Source: Candidatus Villigracilis proximus
GTDB lineage: Bacteria; Chloroflexota; Anaerolineae; Anaerolineales; Villigracilaceae
Assembly (NCBI GenBank): GCA_016715195.1
Contig: JADKBB010000009.1
Coordinates: forward strand, 62,001-126,000
Direction of reading: 5' to 3'
Length of the DNA: 64,000 bases
The notes under the pieces were generated by a model. The model saw only the letters and a program-made list of their open reading frames with translations. It did not search any database and was not told the origin of the DNA. The translations under genes were made by a program, and so were the position numbers. Below are positions 1 to 8,794 of the stretch, piece by piece. Position 1 is the stretch's first letter, and each line of letters begins with the position of its first letter.

Positions 1-1425
1 CTAGGCATAACCACTGCCCTGCCGTGGATCATGCCCCGCGCAAAAAAACTTGAACCCATCAAAGTGGATCTAGCCAACTGTGACGGCTGCACCCTTTGCG
101 AACGTGATTGTCCGTACCTCGCCATAAAAATGATCCCGCGCACCGATGGCGCGCGCCCCAAATTTCAGGCGGATATAGACCCCAAGCTCTGCGTCTCTTG
201 CGGCGTATGTATCGGAAGCTGCCCAGATAACGCCCTAACTTTCGGAGATATTCCGCTCAACCCGCTGTGGAAAACAACTCTTAACGAAGTTGCAGAAAAT
301 AAAAACGTAAAAGTTGTTTTTACCTGTGAACGTCACGCGATGCATGGCGCAAGCAAACACTTCAACGACCCCAATATTTATATCGTCCCGCTGACTTGTA
401 TCGCCATGGCCAATCCCAACCTGGCCGCGCAGGCACTTGAAGCAGGCGCAAGCGATGTGCAATTCATCGGCTGCCCGCCTGAAGACTGCGCCAACCGCGA
501 AGGCAATCTCTGGCTCAATGACCGTGTCGCTGGCGAACGGCTCCCCAAACTCAAGCCCAACTTTATTCCGCTCGTGCACACTGCCTGGGTGGCGCCCACT
601 GATTTTGGTAACGCCATCAAATCACAGATTAAGTCCGAACCGAACACATACACATTCGCGCCCAATCAGACTCATATCCGATTTATTATTGCCCTGCTTG
701 GCGTGATGGCAGTCGTCACTGCATTTCAAATCTGGCTTAGCGATATGCCGACTCAATTCTTTAGCGCAGATTCAGCAACGCTCGCGATTCAGATGACTCA
801 CCACAGCGGATACGCCATTCATGATGTTGCGGATCAAGCCGCGCTCGAGCCTGATCTTAACCATCCGACACGTCTCACGCTGGAAGTGGATGGCGAACTT
901 GTCTTCGACGAAACCTATACCGCCACAAATAACAACATCAATCAAGGTGTACGCATTTTTGAACAAATCCAACTTCCGGTTGGAAAACACCACATCACAA
1001 TAAAAATGTATGACAGACCCGACGCAAGCATTGAGCAGGTTTTGCTCGATAAAACCATTCCACTCACTGCGCGCCAATCTCTGACCATTAATTTTAGAGA
1101 CATGCACTTGAGCGATCCCAAAGCAGGCGAAAGCATTTACTATGAAACAGCCGCCGGGGTTAACGCGGGCTGCCGCATTTGTCACTCGCTTGAAAAAAAT
1201 GAGACCATCATCGGGCCGTCTTTTTACGGCATCGCAGACCGTGCCGCGAACCGCGTGCCCGGCCTGACCGCAGAAGAATATCTGAGGCAGTCGATCGTGG
1301 AACCAAACGCCTTCATCGTCCCCGGCTACCCCAGCGGACAAATGATCCAAAACTTTGGGCAGATACTTACCGAAGAACAGATCAACGACCTGATCGCCTT
1401 CCTGATGACGATGCAGGAAGAATAG
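1..1425 (+). CDS. Ferredoxin / MvhD-type FeS / membrane / cytochrome c fusion (5' partial)
   Basis: The frame is open to the left edge of the window, so the true start probably lies outside; the first internal ATG is at 31. Numbering from that ATG, two 4Fe-4S ferredoxin motifs (Cys17/20/23/27 and Cys54/57/60/64) are followed by an MvhD/FlpD-like domain with Cys99, Cys123, Cys148 and Cys153, one membrane segment at about 217-235, a beta-rich stretch, and a C-terminal cytochrome c domain with a CRICH heme motif and a plausible Met ligand in PSGQM. MvhD domains normally carry electrons between hydrogenase and heterodisulfide reductase modules. The topology suggests cytoplasmic iron-sulfur centres and an extracytoplasmic heme, so a transmembrane electron conduit is inferred. 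The partner enzyme is not in view. Confidence 0.85.
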   Translation, partial: LGITTALPWIMPRAKKLEPIKVDLANCDGCTLCERDCPYLAIKMIPRTDGARPKFQADIDPKLCVSCGVCIGSCPDNALTFGDIPLNPLWKTTLNEVAENKNVKVVFTCERHAMHGASKHFNDPNIYIVPLTCIAMANPNLAAQALEAGASDVQFIGCPPEDCANREGNLWLNDRVAGERLPKLKPNFIPLVHTAWVAPTDFGNAIKSQIKSEPNTYTFAPNQTHIRFIIALLGVMAVVTAFQIWLSDMPTQFFSADSATLAIQMTHHSGYAIHDVADQAALEPDLNHPTRLTLEVDGELVFDETYTATNNNINQGVRIFEQIQLPVGKHHITIKMYDRPDASIEQVLLDKTIPLTARQSLTINFRDMHLSDPKAGESIYYETAAGVNAGCRICHSLEKNETIIGPSFYGIADRAANRVPGLTAEEYLRQSIVEPNAFIVPGYPSGQMIQNFGQILTEEQINDLIAFLMTMQEE

Positions 1426-1453
1426 ACCATCTACTGTCTCAAAAAGAGGAAAC

Positions 1454-1879
1454 ATGAAACGAATTCATATCTTAATTTTAATAGCAGCGATTACTCTTTC
1501 TGCTTGCGGAAGAAACAAACCCGGAATTCTTGGCGCAGACGCACCTGCTGACAATGTGCCAAACATCGTCGTTTCTTATGCGCTCAACGCTCTGGATCCA
1601 ACCGGCGAACAATATGGCGGTACATTGACCATTACCAACGGTGACCAGCTCAATGACTATAAATTTCAATGGTTGATCTCCGGCGGCATTCAGGAAGGGA
1701 CAGGCACGCTTGAAGGTAATCAATTAACCTTCACCTGGAACAGCCTTGCCGGAACCGATCAGGTTATCTCTGGCACAGGTGTGTATACTGTGACCGTCAA
1801 CGGAGAGTTGCACGGCACTCGTACGATTGATGGCGTGGAAACTCCCGGGCAGGAAACTGCTTATCCAAACCCCAAATAG
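1454..1879 (+). CDS. Small secreted lipoprotein of unknown function
   Basis: A 141-residue protein beginning with a short basic N terminus, a hydrophobic stretch and a lipobox (LSAC), so it should be lipidated on Cys18 and anchored outside the membrane. An AGAGGA ribosome site lies just before the ATG. It follows the FeS/cytochrome fusion by 28 bases on the same strand and is likely cotranscribed. The mature part is rich in Gly and Thr with alternating hydrophobic residues, suggesting a small beta fold. I do not recognise the family. Confidence 0.75.
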   Translation: MKRIHILILIAAITLSACGRNKPGILGADAPADNVPNIVVSYALNALDPTGEQYGGTLTITNGDQLNDYKFQWLISGGIQEGTGTLEGNQLTFTWNSLAGTDQVISGTGVYTVTVNGELHGTRTIDGVETPGQETAYPNPK

Positions 1880-2321
1880 CAGCATAGTCCCTAATTGATG
1901 GATCAGGATACATTTCCAGCCCATCCTGATCCATCTCAACTATAAATTTGACGTTCCAATCATTCCTAAAAAATCATGTATATTACAATGCCCTACATTA
2001 TTTTGTATTCTTTCAAAGCGTTTCGGTGGGGGCGCCCCCATCTTTACAAACAACTTTAATATACTCACGCAATTAGCCGAATAAGAAGAGACAGATCATC
2101 ACTTTATTAAACGATGGACTGTCGTGAAATACACACCAATACATGGATGAATGTATTCACTATGATTTTCTGGCAAATGCAGCACGCACATCAATCCAGT
2201 CCCTTCCTTGAAGGGAAATGTTTTCGCGCACATCAATACTTCCATATTCAACCATAAAGACAGACGGTAACACATCGCGCCATCTGTCTTTATATTTTTA
2301 ACCCAAAGGAGTAAGAGAATT
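1880..2321. other. 442-base intergenic region before the SQR-like gene
   Basis: No convincing gene. It contains a perfect 14-base GC palindrome TGGGGGCGCCCCCA at 2027-2040, a small palindrome TGAATGTATTCA at 2148-2159, a 10-base direct repeat GCACATCAAT near 2184 and 2229, and the inverted repeat listed separately at 2254-2293. This is the likely control region of the downstream flavoprotein gene, but I see no clear -35/-10 pair. Confidence 0.5.
2254..2293 (+). promoter_or_regulatory. Inverted repeat in the SQR leader
   Basis: ATAAAGACAGA at 2254-2264 is exactly complementary to TCTGTCTTTAT at 2283-2293 and is followed by a short T run. It ends 28 bases before the ATG of the flavoprotein gene, so it could be an attenuator, a terminator of something upstream, or an operator. 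Confidence 0.5.
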
Positions 2322-3764
2322 ATGGCTAAAGTAGTAATCATCGGAGCAGGGTTTGCAGGGCACACCGCCGCATTGTATCTGGGTGACAAGATCGGCAGGA
2401 AGCATGAAATTACCGTCTTAAGCAACCGTGACGTATTCAGCTATTTGCCTTCGTGGGTATGGGTCGGCGTGGGGCATATGAAGCCTGAGAAAACCATCTT
2501 CAAACTCAAGCCTGTTTATGACCGCAAGAATGTTAAGTTTGTTCATGCCGCTGTAAAGGAAGTCCACCCGGATGCAGGCGATCAGTATGTGATCGGTGAA
2601 CGCATCGGTTCAGGAGAACAGGTGCGGCTGGACTATGATTATCTGGTAATTGCCACAGGGCCGAAACTGAATTTCGAAGGCACTCCAGGCCTCGGTCCAG
2701 ATGGAGGCGGGTTTACCGATTCCATTTGTTCGCTGCCCCATGCAGTCAAAACACGTGATCATTATCTCGCCGCGATCGAACGTCTTAAGAAAGGTGAGAA
2801 AGTAAAATTCGTGATCGGCACAGGCCACCCGGGCGCAACCTGTCAGGGCGCGGCATTTGAGTATATTGTCAATGTACACAAAGACCTGGTGAAACTGGGC
2901 GTGCGTGACAATGCTGAATTGCTGTGGCTTTCAAATGAGCGCGCGCTCGGTGACTTTGGCGTGAAGGGCGTGCAGATTAAACGGAACGGACATGTGCTCA
3001 AAAGCGATGAATTCATTCAAGCCGTGTTTAGAGATCATGACATCAAATGGCAAATTCAAACCGGCGTAACAAAAGTGGAAGATGGATTAATCCACTGGGA
3101 AAATTACGAAGGCGAGCAGGGCACAACAGCATTTGATTTCTCAATGCTAATTCCGCAATTTAAGGGAATCCCGATTCAATACATCAACAAGGCTGGTGAA
3201 GACATCACATCCAAAGTGACCAATCCGGCAGGCTTTTTACTGGTGGACGGGAAATATGGGATGGCGTACCCGGAACTTTCAGAAACACCCGAAGCATGGC
3301 CTTCCACATACCAGAACCCAACATATTCCAATATCTTCGCCGGCGGAATTGCCTTCGCGCCTCCCGGACCGATCTCTCAGCCGCACACCAATAAAAATGG
3401 ACTCGCGATTGCAGCCGCTCCCCCACGCACCGGCATGGTCAGCGGTGTGATCGGACGCAGTATTGCGCTCAACATCATTGACCTGATCAACAAAGGCAAA
3501 ACCACCCACACCGGCCGCATGACCGAAATGGTGGCAGCATGTATCGCTTCGATGGGAGATTCATTATGGGATGGGAACGCCGTGGTGATCGTGATGAATC
3601 CCGTTGTGCCGGATAAAAAGACATTTACAAATGAATTTGGCCGTGACCTGTTCACGTCACATTTGGAAATGGGCGTCAGCGGTGCGTGGATGAAGTTCAT
3701 GCTTCACTATACCTTCATTTGGAAATTTAAAGCGCTTCCCGGCTGGACAATTATCCCCGAGTAA
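2322..3764 (+). CDS. Sulfide:quinone oxidoreductase-like FAD flavoprotein
   Basis: A 480-residue pyridine-nucleotide-disulfide-oxidoreductase fold protein. It starts with an FAD-binding GAGFAG motif at residues 8-13 and has an ATGP motif near 111. It contains only three cysteines (136, 174 and 407). SQR enzymes oxidise sulfide to sulfane sulfur using a cysteine pair and pass electrons to quinone; Cys136 and Cys174 fit that pair, while Cys407 is not where a third cysteine usually sits. The C-terminal region contains hydrophobic and aromatic residues suited to a membrane-surface amphipathic helix. A strong AAAGGAG site precedes the ATG. A 39-residue gene follows 11 bases later. A related FCSD-like or NADH-dependent flavoprotein role is the alternative. 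Confidence 0.75.
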   Translation: MAKVVIIGAGFAGHTAALYLGDKIGRKHEITVLSNRDVFSYLPSWVWVGVGHMKPEKTIFKLKPVYDRKNVKFVHAAVKEVHPDAGDQYVIGERIGSGEQVRLDYDYLVIATGPKLNFEGTPGLGPDGGGFTDSICSLPHAVKTRDHYLAAIERLKKGEKVKFVIGTGHPGATCQGAAFEYIVNVHKDLVKLGVRDNAELLWLSNERALGDFGVKGVQIKRNGHVLKSDEFIQAVFRDHDIKWQIQTGVTKVEDGLIHWENYEGEQGTTAFDFSMLIPQFKGIPIQYINKAGEDITSKVTNPAGFLLVDGKYGMAYPELSETPEAWPSTYQNPTYSNIFAGGIAFAPPGPISQPHTNKNGLAIAAAPPRTGMVSGVIGRSIALNIIDLINKGKTTHTGRMTEMVAACIASMGDSLWDGNAVVIVMNPVVPDKKTFTNEFGRDLFTSHLEMGVSGAWMKFMLHYTFIWKFKALPGWTIIPE

Positions 3765-3775
3765 AAAAGGAGTCT

Positions 3776-3895
3776 ATGATGGAATTCTCACCTGCAGAAA
3801 AATTTTGGATGAACTTTAAGCTGTATCAATTATGGCGATTTATTATTTTGAATATCAAAATATTGATCGCGGTAGGTCACAGCAAGCGCAAATAA
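3776..3895 (+). CDS. 39-residue basic/aromatic small protein linked to SQR-like gene
   Basis: A short frame starting with two ATG codons behind a good AAAAGGAG site, 11 bases after the flavoprotein stop, ending just before a terminator. The product is rich in Trp, Phe, Tyr, Leu and Ile, with a hydrophobic core LWRFIILNIKILIAVG and a basic tail HSKRK, so it is either a single short membrane helix or a peripheral amphipathic peptide. Position and ribosome site suggest a real gene translated with the oxidoreductase, possibly a membrane anchor for it. I do not recognise a family. Confidence 0.6.
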   Translation: MMEFSPAEKFWMNFKLYQLWRFIILNIKILIAVGHSKRK

Positions 3896-3903
3896 AAATA
3901 TTT

Positions 3904-3941
3904 CAAAACAAGATCTGGAATTTTCCAGGTTTTGTTTTTTT
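3904..3941 (+). terminator. Rho-independent terminator after SQR operon
   Basis: A hairpin with CTGGAA paired to TTCCAG, extended by outer CAAAAC/GTTTTG pairing, followed by an eight-base T run. It closes the flavoprotein/small-protein operon. Confidence 0.75.
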
Positions 3942-3986
3942 AGAAATAATATCGCATTCGTCCACTAAATCCATGACATTTCTCTA

Positions 3987-4047
3987 TTGACCCGCAAAAA
4001 AACAGGATGTTATAATTTGTTAATTAGTGTGAAATATAACAAATTAC
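3987..4047 (+). promoter_or_regulatory. Rrf2 gene promoter with palindromic operator
   Basis: TTGACC at 3987-3992 and a perfect TATAAT at 4011-4016, spacer 18. A 9-base inverted repeat, TAATTTGTT (4013-4021) and AACAAATTA (4039-4047), overlaps the -10 box and the expected start site, the classic place for an autorepressor operator. The ATG at 4055 is only about 30 bases from the -10 box. Confidence 0.75.
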
Positions 4048-4054
4048 AACATTC

Positions 4055-4501
4055 ATGTTCCGAGCCAACCGCCAAACCGACTACGCCATTCGTATGATCC
4101 TATCCCTTGCAAAACGGGAGGTAGGAACACGCACATCCACCTCAGAAATACAGAAGGAGATGTCGATTCCGCACTCTTTTGCCCAGCGCATCGTTGCGGA
4201 CCTGGCACGGGGCGCCTTCATCCAAACATTTCCCGGCCGCGACGGAGGGGTCACACTCGCCCGTCCGGCGCATGAGATCAATTTACGGCAACTTGTGGAG
4301 CATTTTGAAGGCGTGCTTTTTGACTCAAACTGCGAACATTTGGGAAAAAGCTGTCCCTTCAATATGGACTGCCCGATCTGCCTTCAGTGGAAACATCTGC
4401 AAAAAACAATGATGAATGAACTGGAGCAGGTCAATTTTGAAGATCTTGCAAATGCAACCCAACCGCCGAAAGGGATGATTCCTCTGGGTTGGCTAATTTA
4501 A
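4055..4501 (+). CDS. Rrf2-family transcriptional regulator, probably FeS-sensing
   Basis: A 148-residue protein with an N-terminal winged helix typical of Rrf2 proteins (YAIRMILSLA near the start, GRDGGVTLAR wing near 61-70) and a C-terminal cysteine set at 93, 100, 106 and 109. Rrf2 regulators such as IscR and NsrR use such cysteines to hold an iron-sulfur cluster that senses NO, redox or iron state. Four cysteines are one more than the usual three. The gene lies between the SQR-like operon and cydAB, so control of one or both is a reasonable inference, with autoregulation through the upstream palindrome. Confidence 0.88.
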   Translation: MFRANRQTDYAIRMILSLAKREVGTRTSTSEIQKEMSIPHSFAQRIVADLARGAFIQTFPGRDGGVTLARPAHEINLRQLVEHFEGVLFDSNCEHLGKSCPFNMDCPICLQWKHLQKTMMNELEQVNFEDLANATQPPKGMIPLGWLI

Positions 4502-4636
4502 TGATATTTTTATTTAATAAGTAATAAACACGAAAGAAAACACATCACAACAGGAGTACAATTTGAACTAAATTTCACAATACGTGTTCCATCTATATAC
4601 GAAAGAAATCAAATTCAATTTTTCGGAGAACAAAAT

Positions 4637-6031
4637 ATGGATCCAATCACACTTTCAAGATGGCAATTTGGCCTCACAACCATCTACCACTGGTTGTTCG
4701 TTCCTCTCACCCTCGGTCTGGGTTGGTACGTTGCATATTTCCAGACCCGCTACTACCAGACAAAAGATGAAGCCTGGCGCAAAATGGCAAAGTTCTGGGG
4801 CAAATTGTTCCTGATCAACTTCGCCATTGGCGTAGTAACGGGCATCGTTCAGGAATTCCAGTTCGGCATGAACTGGTCTGAGTATTCCCGCTACGTCGGT
4901 GACATCTTCGGTGCTCCCCTCGCGGTGGAAGCTCTGATGGCCTTCTTCATGGAATCCACCTTCCTTGGCATCTGGATCTTCGGCGAGGGACGCGTATCTG
5001 AAAAAGTCCATCTTGCCTCGATCTGGCTGGCAGCCATCGGCTCCAACCTCTCGGCCCTGTGGATTTTGCTCGCCAATGGTTTTATGCAAGCCCCGCCCGC
5101 GAATTCCTATGTCTACAACGAAGCCAATGGACGCCTTGAACTCATTAACTTCTTTGCCCTGATCGGCAACCCCAAAGGTTGGATCTTCTTCTGGCACACC
5201 ATTTCCGACGGTGTGGCTATGGCCGCCTTCTTAATTCTGGCTGTCAGCGCGTATCACATCGCCCGCAAACAAAACGTGGATTTCTTCAAACGCTCATTCA
5301 ACATCGCAGCCGTCAGCGGACTTGTCGCTGGCGTATTGATCTTCCTCGGCGGTCACACCATGGGACAGTACATGGCTGAAGTGCAGCCGATGAAACTGGC
5401 CGCACTCGAAGCCATTTGGGAAACTGAACAACCCGCATCCTTCTCCCTGCTCACCATCGGTGACTTAAGCGGTAAAAAGGAAATCTGGTCAATCCGCATT
5501 CCCGCCGCAATGAGTTTCCTTGCTTGTAACAATTTCACCTGCGAAGTCAAAGGTGTGAACGAACTTCAAGCCACCTATGAACAGCAATACGGTCCCGGCG
5601 ATTACATCCCATTGATGATCGTCACCTACTGGACCTTCCGTATCATGATGGCTTTTGGTCTCGCAATGATCGCCATCACAGCATATTTCGTATGGGCAAA
5701 CATGCGCGGTGACATCACCAAAGCCAAATGGATGAAATGGGCCCCGTGGATTCTCGTCCTGCCGTATCTTGCCAACGCCAGCGGCTGGATCCTGACCGAA
5801 ATGGGACGTCAACCCTGGATCGTTTACGGCCTGCTCAAAGTGGAAGACGCAGTCTCTCCCAATCTCACCACCGTTGACCTGCTCATCTCGCTCATCGGCT
5901 ACACCGTTGTCTATGGCACACTCGCCGTTTCCATGGTCTACCTGATGAAGAAATACGCCATCGCCGGTCCAGACGCCGCCATGCACGAATCAGTAGACGT
6001 GGCTCCTGCTCGCGTCGGCGCGCAAGATTAA
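4637..6031 (+). CDS. cydA: Cytochrome bd quinol oxidase subunit I
   Basis: A 464-residue multi-helix protein. Conserved features include the N-terminal LSRWQFG segment with the heme-ligand His18, the FGMNWSEYSR loop, the FGEGR motif, the FWHTISDG segment containing a heme b558 His, and the GRQPW motif. Length indicates the short Q-loop type. With CydB it oxidises quinol and reduces oxygen to water at high affinity on the cytoplasmic membrane. A CGGAGA ribosome site precedes the ATG, and cydB follows after 15 bases. The leader at 4562-4580 holds a degenerate FNR/CRP-like half palindrome. Confidence 0.97.
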   Translation: MDPITLSRWQFGLTTIYHWLFVPLTLGLGWYVAYFQTRYYQTKDEAWRKMAKFWGKLFLINFAIGVVTGIVQEFQFGMNWSEYSRYVGDIFGAPLAVEALMAFFMESTFLGIWIFGEGRVSEKVHLASIWLAAIGSNLSALWILLANGFMQAPPANSYVYNEANGRLELINFFALIGNPKGWIFFWHTISDGVAMAAFLILAVSAYHIARKQNVDFFKRSFNIAAVSGLVAGVLIFLGGHTMGQYMAEVQPMKLAALEAIWETEQPASFSLLTIGDLSGKKEIWSIRIPAAMSFLACNNFTCEVKGVNELQATYEQQYGPGDYIPLMIVTYWTFRIMMAFGLAMIAITAYFVWANMRGDITKAKWMKWAPWILVLPYLANASGWILTEMGRQPWIVYGLLKVEDAVSPNLTTVDLLISLIGYTVVYGTLAVSMVYLMKKYAIAGPDAAMHESVDVAPARVGAQD

Positions 6032-6046
6032 TCACAGAGGAACAAC

Positions 6047-7069
6047 ATGTCATACGAATTTTTACAAATCCTTTGGTTCATTCTGATCGCCGTTCTTTGG
6101 ATCGGCTTCCACTTCCTCGAAGGCTTCGACTTCGGTGTGGGAATGTTGCTGCCCTTCCTTGGCAAAAAAGACGAAGAACGCCGCGCCATCATTAACTCCA
6201 TCGGTTCCGTTTGGGATGGAAATGAAGTCTGGCTTCTGACAGCCGGCGGCGCGACCTTCGCAGCTTTCCCTGAATGGTACGCCACCATGTTCAGCGGCTT
6301 CTATCTCGCGCTGTTCCTGTTGCTGGTCGGCCTCATCATCCGCGGCGTCTCTTTTGAATATCGTTCAAAAGACGCAGCCCCCGCCTGGCGCAACCGCTTC
6401 GACTGGATGATCGCCATCGGCTCCTTCATGGCCGCTCTTCTGCTCGGCGCTGCATTTGCAAACCTCGCACGCGGCGTGCCGATTGACGAAAACATGATGT
6501 TCACCGGCAATCTCTTCACATTGCTCAATCCTTACGGCTTGCTTGGCGGACTCACCACCGTTGCGATCTTCCTGCTACACGGCGCTAATTTCCTCGGCCT
6601 GAAACTCGAAGGCGAACTTCGCGAACGCGTCAACGTCTTTGCAAAGAAACTGTGGATCGGCGCAACCGTACTGTATATTGTATTTGGTATCTACACCTAC
6701 ATTGCAGGCTTCTGGGCCCGCGGCTTCATTGACCCTGGCATTGCACCCATCGCCGCAGTTGCTGTTCTGCTCGCCGCTGGCTACTTCATCAACCAAAAGA
6801 TGGAAGGCTGGGCATTCATTATGGTTGCACTTAATATCGTGCTAACACAGGTCACCTTCTTCTCAATGACCTTCCCCAACGTCATGCTCTCCACCACCAA
6901 CCCCGCCTATTCACTCACCATCTACAATGCATCCTCATCACAATACACCCTCGGCGTCATGTCCATCATTGCGCTGATCTTCGTCCCGATCGTCCTCGCC
7001 TATCAAGGCTGGACCTACTACATGTTCCGCCAGCGCATCAGCACCGACAAAAAGACTCTCGTTTATTAA
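6047..7069 (+). CDS. cydB: Cytochrome bd quinol oxidase subunit II
   Basis: A 340-residue hydrophobic protein with the CydB signature: the LEGFDFGVG segment in the first helix, the WDGNEVWL motif, and about nine membrane helices. It pairs with CydA to form the bd oxidase core. It starts 15 bases after cydA behind an AGAGGAAC ribosome site and is followed by a strong terminator, so cydAB is a two-gene operon. Confidence 0.97.
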   Translation: MSYEFLQILWFILIAVLWIGFHFLEGFDFGVGMLLPFLGKKDEERRAIINSIGSVWDGNEVWLLTAGGATFAAFPEWYATMFSGFYLALFLLLVGLIIRGVSFEYRSKDAAPAWRNRFDWMIAIGSFMAALLLGAAFANLARGVPIDENMMFTGNLFTLLNPYGLLGGLTTVAIFLLHGANFLGLKLEGELRERVNVFAKKLWIGATVLYIVFGIYTYIAGFWARGFIDPGIAPIAAVAVLLAAGYFINQKMEGWAFIMVALNIVLTQVTFFSMTFPNVMLSTTNPAYSLTIYNASSSQYTLGVMSIIALIFVPIVLAYQGWTYYMFRQRISTDKKTLVY

Positions 7070-7095
7070 TCAAGCACGACAGCTAATCATAAAAA

Positions 7096-7125
7096 ACTCA
7101 CCCCGAAAATTCGGGGTGAGTTTTT
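7096..7125 (+). terminator. Terminator after cydAB
   Basis: ACTCACCCCGAA pairs with TTCGGGGTGAGT around a three-base AAA loop, followed by T residues; an A run on the other side makes it usable in both directions. Confidence 0.85.
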
Positions 7126-7225
7126 AGACAGTCAAATCAAATTAAGGGAATATAAGTTTCTTACAAAGACTCTTATGTGAAATTAAGTACAAAAAAGACC
7201 TTATTAGTTAGAATAACGTCATGAT

Positions 7226-7243
7226 TTGTGATGTACTTCACAA
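7226..7243 (+). promoter_or_regulatory. CRP/FNR-family binding palindrome upstream of second cydA
   Basis: TTGTGA-TGTACT-TCACAA is a perfect match to the TGTGA-N6-TCACA consensus of the CRP/FNR superfamily. It sits about 48 bases before the ATG at 7291. No good -35 is visible, consistent with an activator-dependent promoter. The regulator itself is not in this window. Confidence 0.65.
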
Positions 7244-7290
7244 CACAAGTTGTAAATCTATCGTAACAAAATTAGTTAGAGGCAACTATC

Positions 7291-8704
7291 ATGGACGTTA
7301 TCACCCTTTCCCGTATTCAATTTGGCGTAACCACCGCCCTTCATTTCCTATTCGTACCCCTTACCCTCGGCCTGGTTTGGTTCGTCGCCATCTTCCAAAC
7401 TCTCTACTACCGCACAGGCGAAGAACGCTATCGCCGCATGGCAAAATTCTGGGGCAAACTTTTCCTTGTCAATTTTGGCATGGGCATTGTCACCGGGACT
7501 TGTACAGGAATTTCAGTTCGGCATGAATTGGTCTGAATATTCCCGCTTTGTTGGCGACATCTTCGGCGCACTGCTTGCGATCGAAACAATGGTTGCCTTT
7601 TTCCTTGAGTCGGTATTCATTGGTATTTGGATCTTCGGCGAAGGGCGTGTTTCCAAACGTGTTCACTTATTTTCGATCTGGATGGCCGCCATCGGCAGCC
7701 TATCCTCTTCGATCTGGATCTTGCTTGCCAGCGGATGGATGCATAACCCTGTTGGATATATTATCAATCCTGTCACTGGCAACGCTCAACTTGTGGATAT
7801 CTTTGCGCTTCTCACCAACCCCAAAGGCTGGTTGCTGTTTCAACATGCTTTTTCCGCAGGGTTGGCAACTGCCTCCATTTTTATGCTGGGAATCAGTTCC
7901 TGGTATATCCTGCGCAAGAAAGAACTGGAAGTCTTCAAACCTTCCTTCGTGGCTGGAGCAATTGTCGGCGTGATCGGATCGTTCCTCTTATTAATGACAG
8001 GCCATACACAAGGACAGGAGATGCGCATTTATCAACCGATGAAACTCGCCTCCATTGAGGCCCTATGGAATACCGAGCAGCCCGCATCTTTTTCCCTGCT
8101 CACCATCGGCGACCTGACAGGCAAACAGGAAGTATGGTCCATTCGCGTTCCCTACCTGACAAGCTTCCTTGCCTGCAATAACTTCGATTGTGAAATACAG
8201 GGCGTCAACCAACTGCAAGCGGAATATGAAGCACGCTACGGCCCAAATGACTACGTTCCGCTGATGGTTGTCACCTATTGGTCATTTCGTATCATGGCTG
8301 GCTTGGAAGTCATCATGCTTTTCGCCTCAGCCTTCGCCCTCTTCGTTGTATTGCGCAATTGGTCACCCAAACTTATAAAATGGCTGAAGTGGATGCCATA
8401 TCTCATTCCCCTGCCCTTCATCGCCGGCGTGGCTGGCTGGGTCACCACTGAAATGGGACGCCAACCCTGGATCGTGCAGGGATTGCTCACCACGGCTCAA
8501 GCCGTCTCGCCAAATCTCACCGTTACAATGGTCTCTACCACCCTGGTCAGTTTCACATTACTGTATGGTGTGCTCGCGCTTGTCATGTTTAGATTAATGT
8601 ATAAATTTGCACGGCAGGGAACTCAGGCAGCATTAACCAAATCTGTAGATGTAGAAGAACCTACGAACACAGGCAACATTATCATTATCGGTGCGCAGGA
8701 TTAA
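7291..8704 (+). pseudogene. cydA: Second cytochrome bd subunit I, broken by a one-base frameshift
   Basis: A close paralogue of the upstream cydA (same LSRIQFG start, FGEGR, GHTQGQ, GRQPW). Residues 1-70 read in one frame to ...GIVTG; from VQEFQFGMNW onward the reading continues in the +1 frame to the stop. Comparison with the upstream copy shows one extra base at about 7495-7498 (ACCGGGACTT). Without it the protein would be 470 residues. Both halves show normal coding and conserved residues, so a sequencing error or a very recent mutation is likely. No second cydB follows; instead a CydDC gene does. Two separate open frames, 7291-7536 and 7466-8704, would appear in an automatic annotation. 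Confidence 0.85.
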
Positions 8705-8710
8705 AGATCA

Positions 8711-8747
8711 GAGAAGTTGGAGAATATAAATCATTCTCCAACTTCTC
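8711..8747 (+). terminator. 15-bp perfect hairpin between cydA2 and cydDC
   Basis: GAGAAGTTGGAGAAT (8711-8725) is fully complementary to 8733-8747 with a seven-base loop, seven bases after the cydA2 stop. The following T content is weak, so it may be a partial terminator or an mRNA stability element. It argues against a translation start inside the hairpin. Confidence 0.55.
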
Positions 8748-8794
8748 GTTGTCACCTTGCACATTTCATCTATTCACCCTACACTCAACCCATT

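Noticed and set aside
772..1455. A 227-residue open frame opposite the FeS/cytochrome fusion gene
   Set aside because: It mirrors a gene with clear ferredoxin and heme motifs and has no start signal or domain of its own.
2099..2425. A minus-strand frame overlapping the start of the SQR-like gene
   Set aside because: It overlaps the FAD-binding start of a strong gene, has no ribosome site and low coding character.
8717..8794. TTG start for CydDC at 8717
   Set aside because: The codon lies within a 15-bp hairpin and the added residues do not resemble the family; ATG 8795 begins the normal first helix region.
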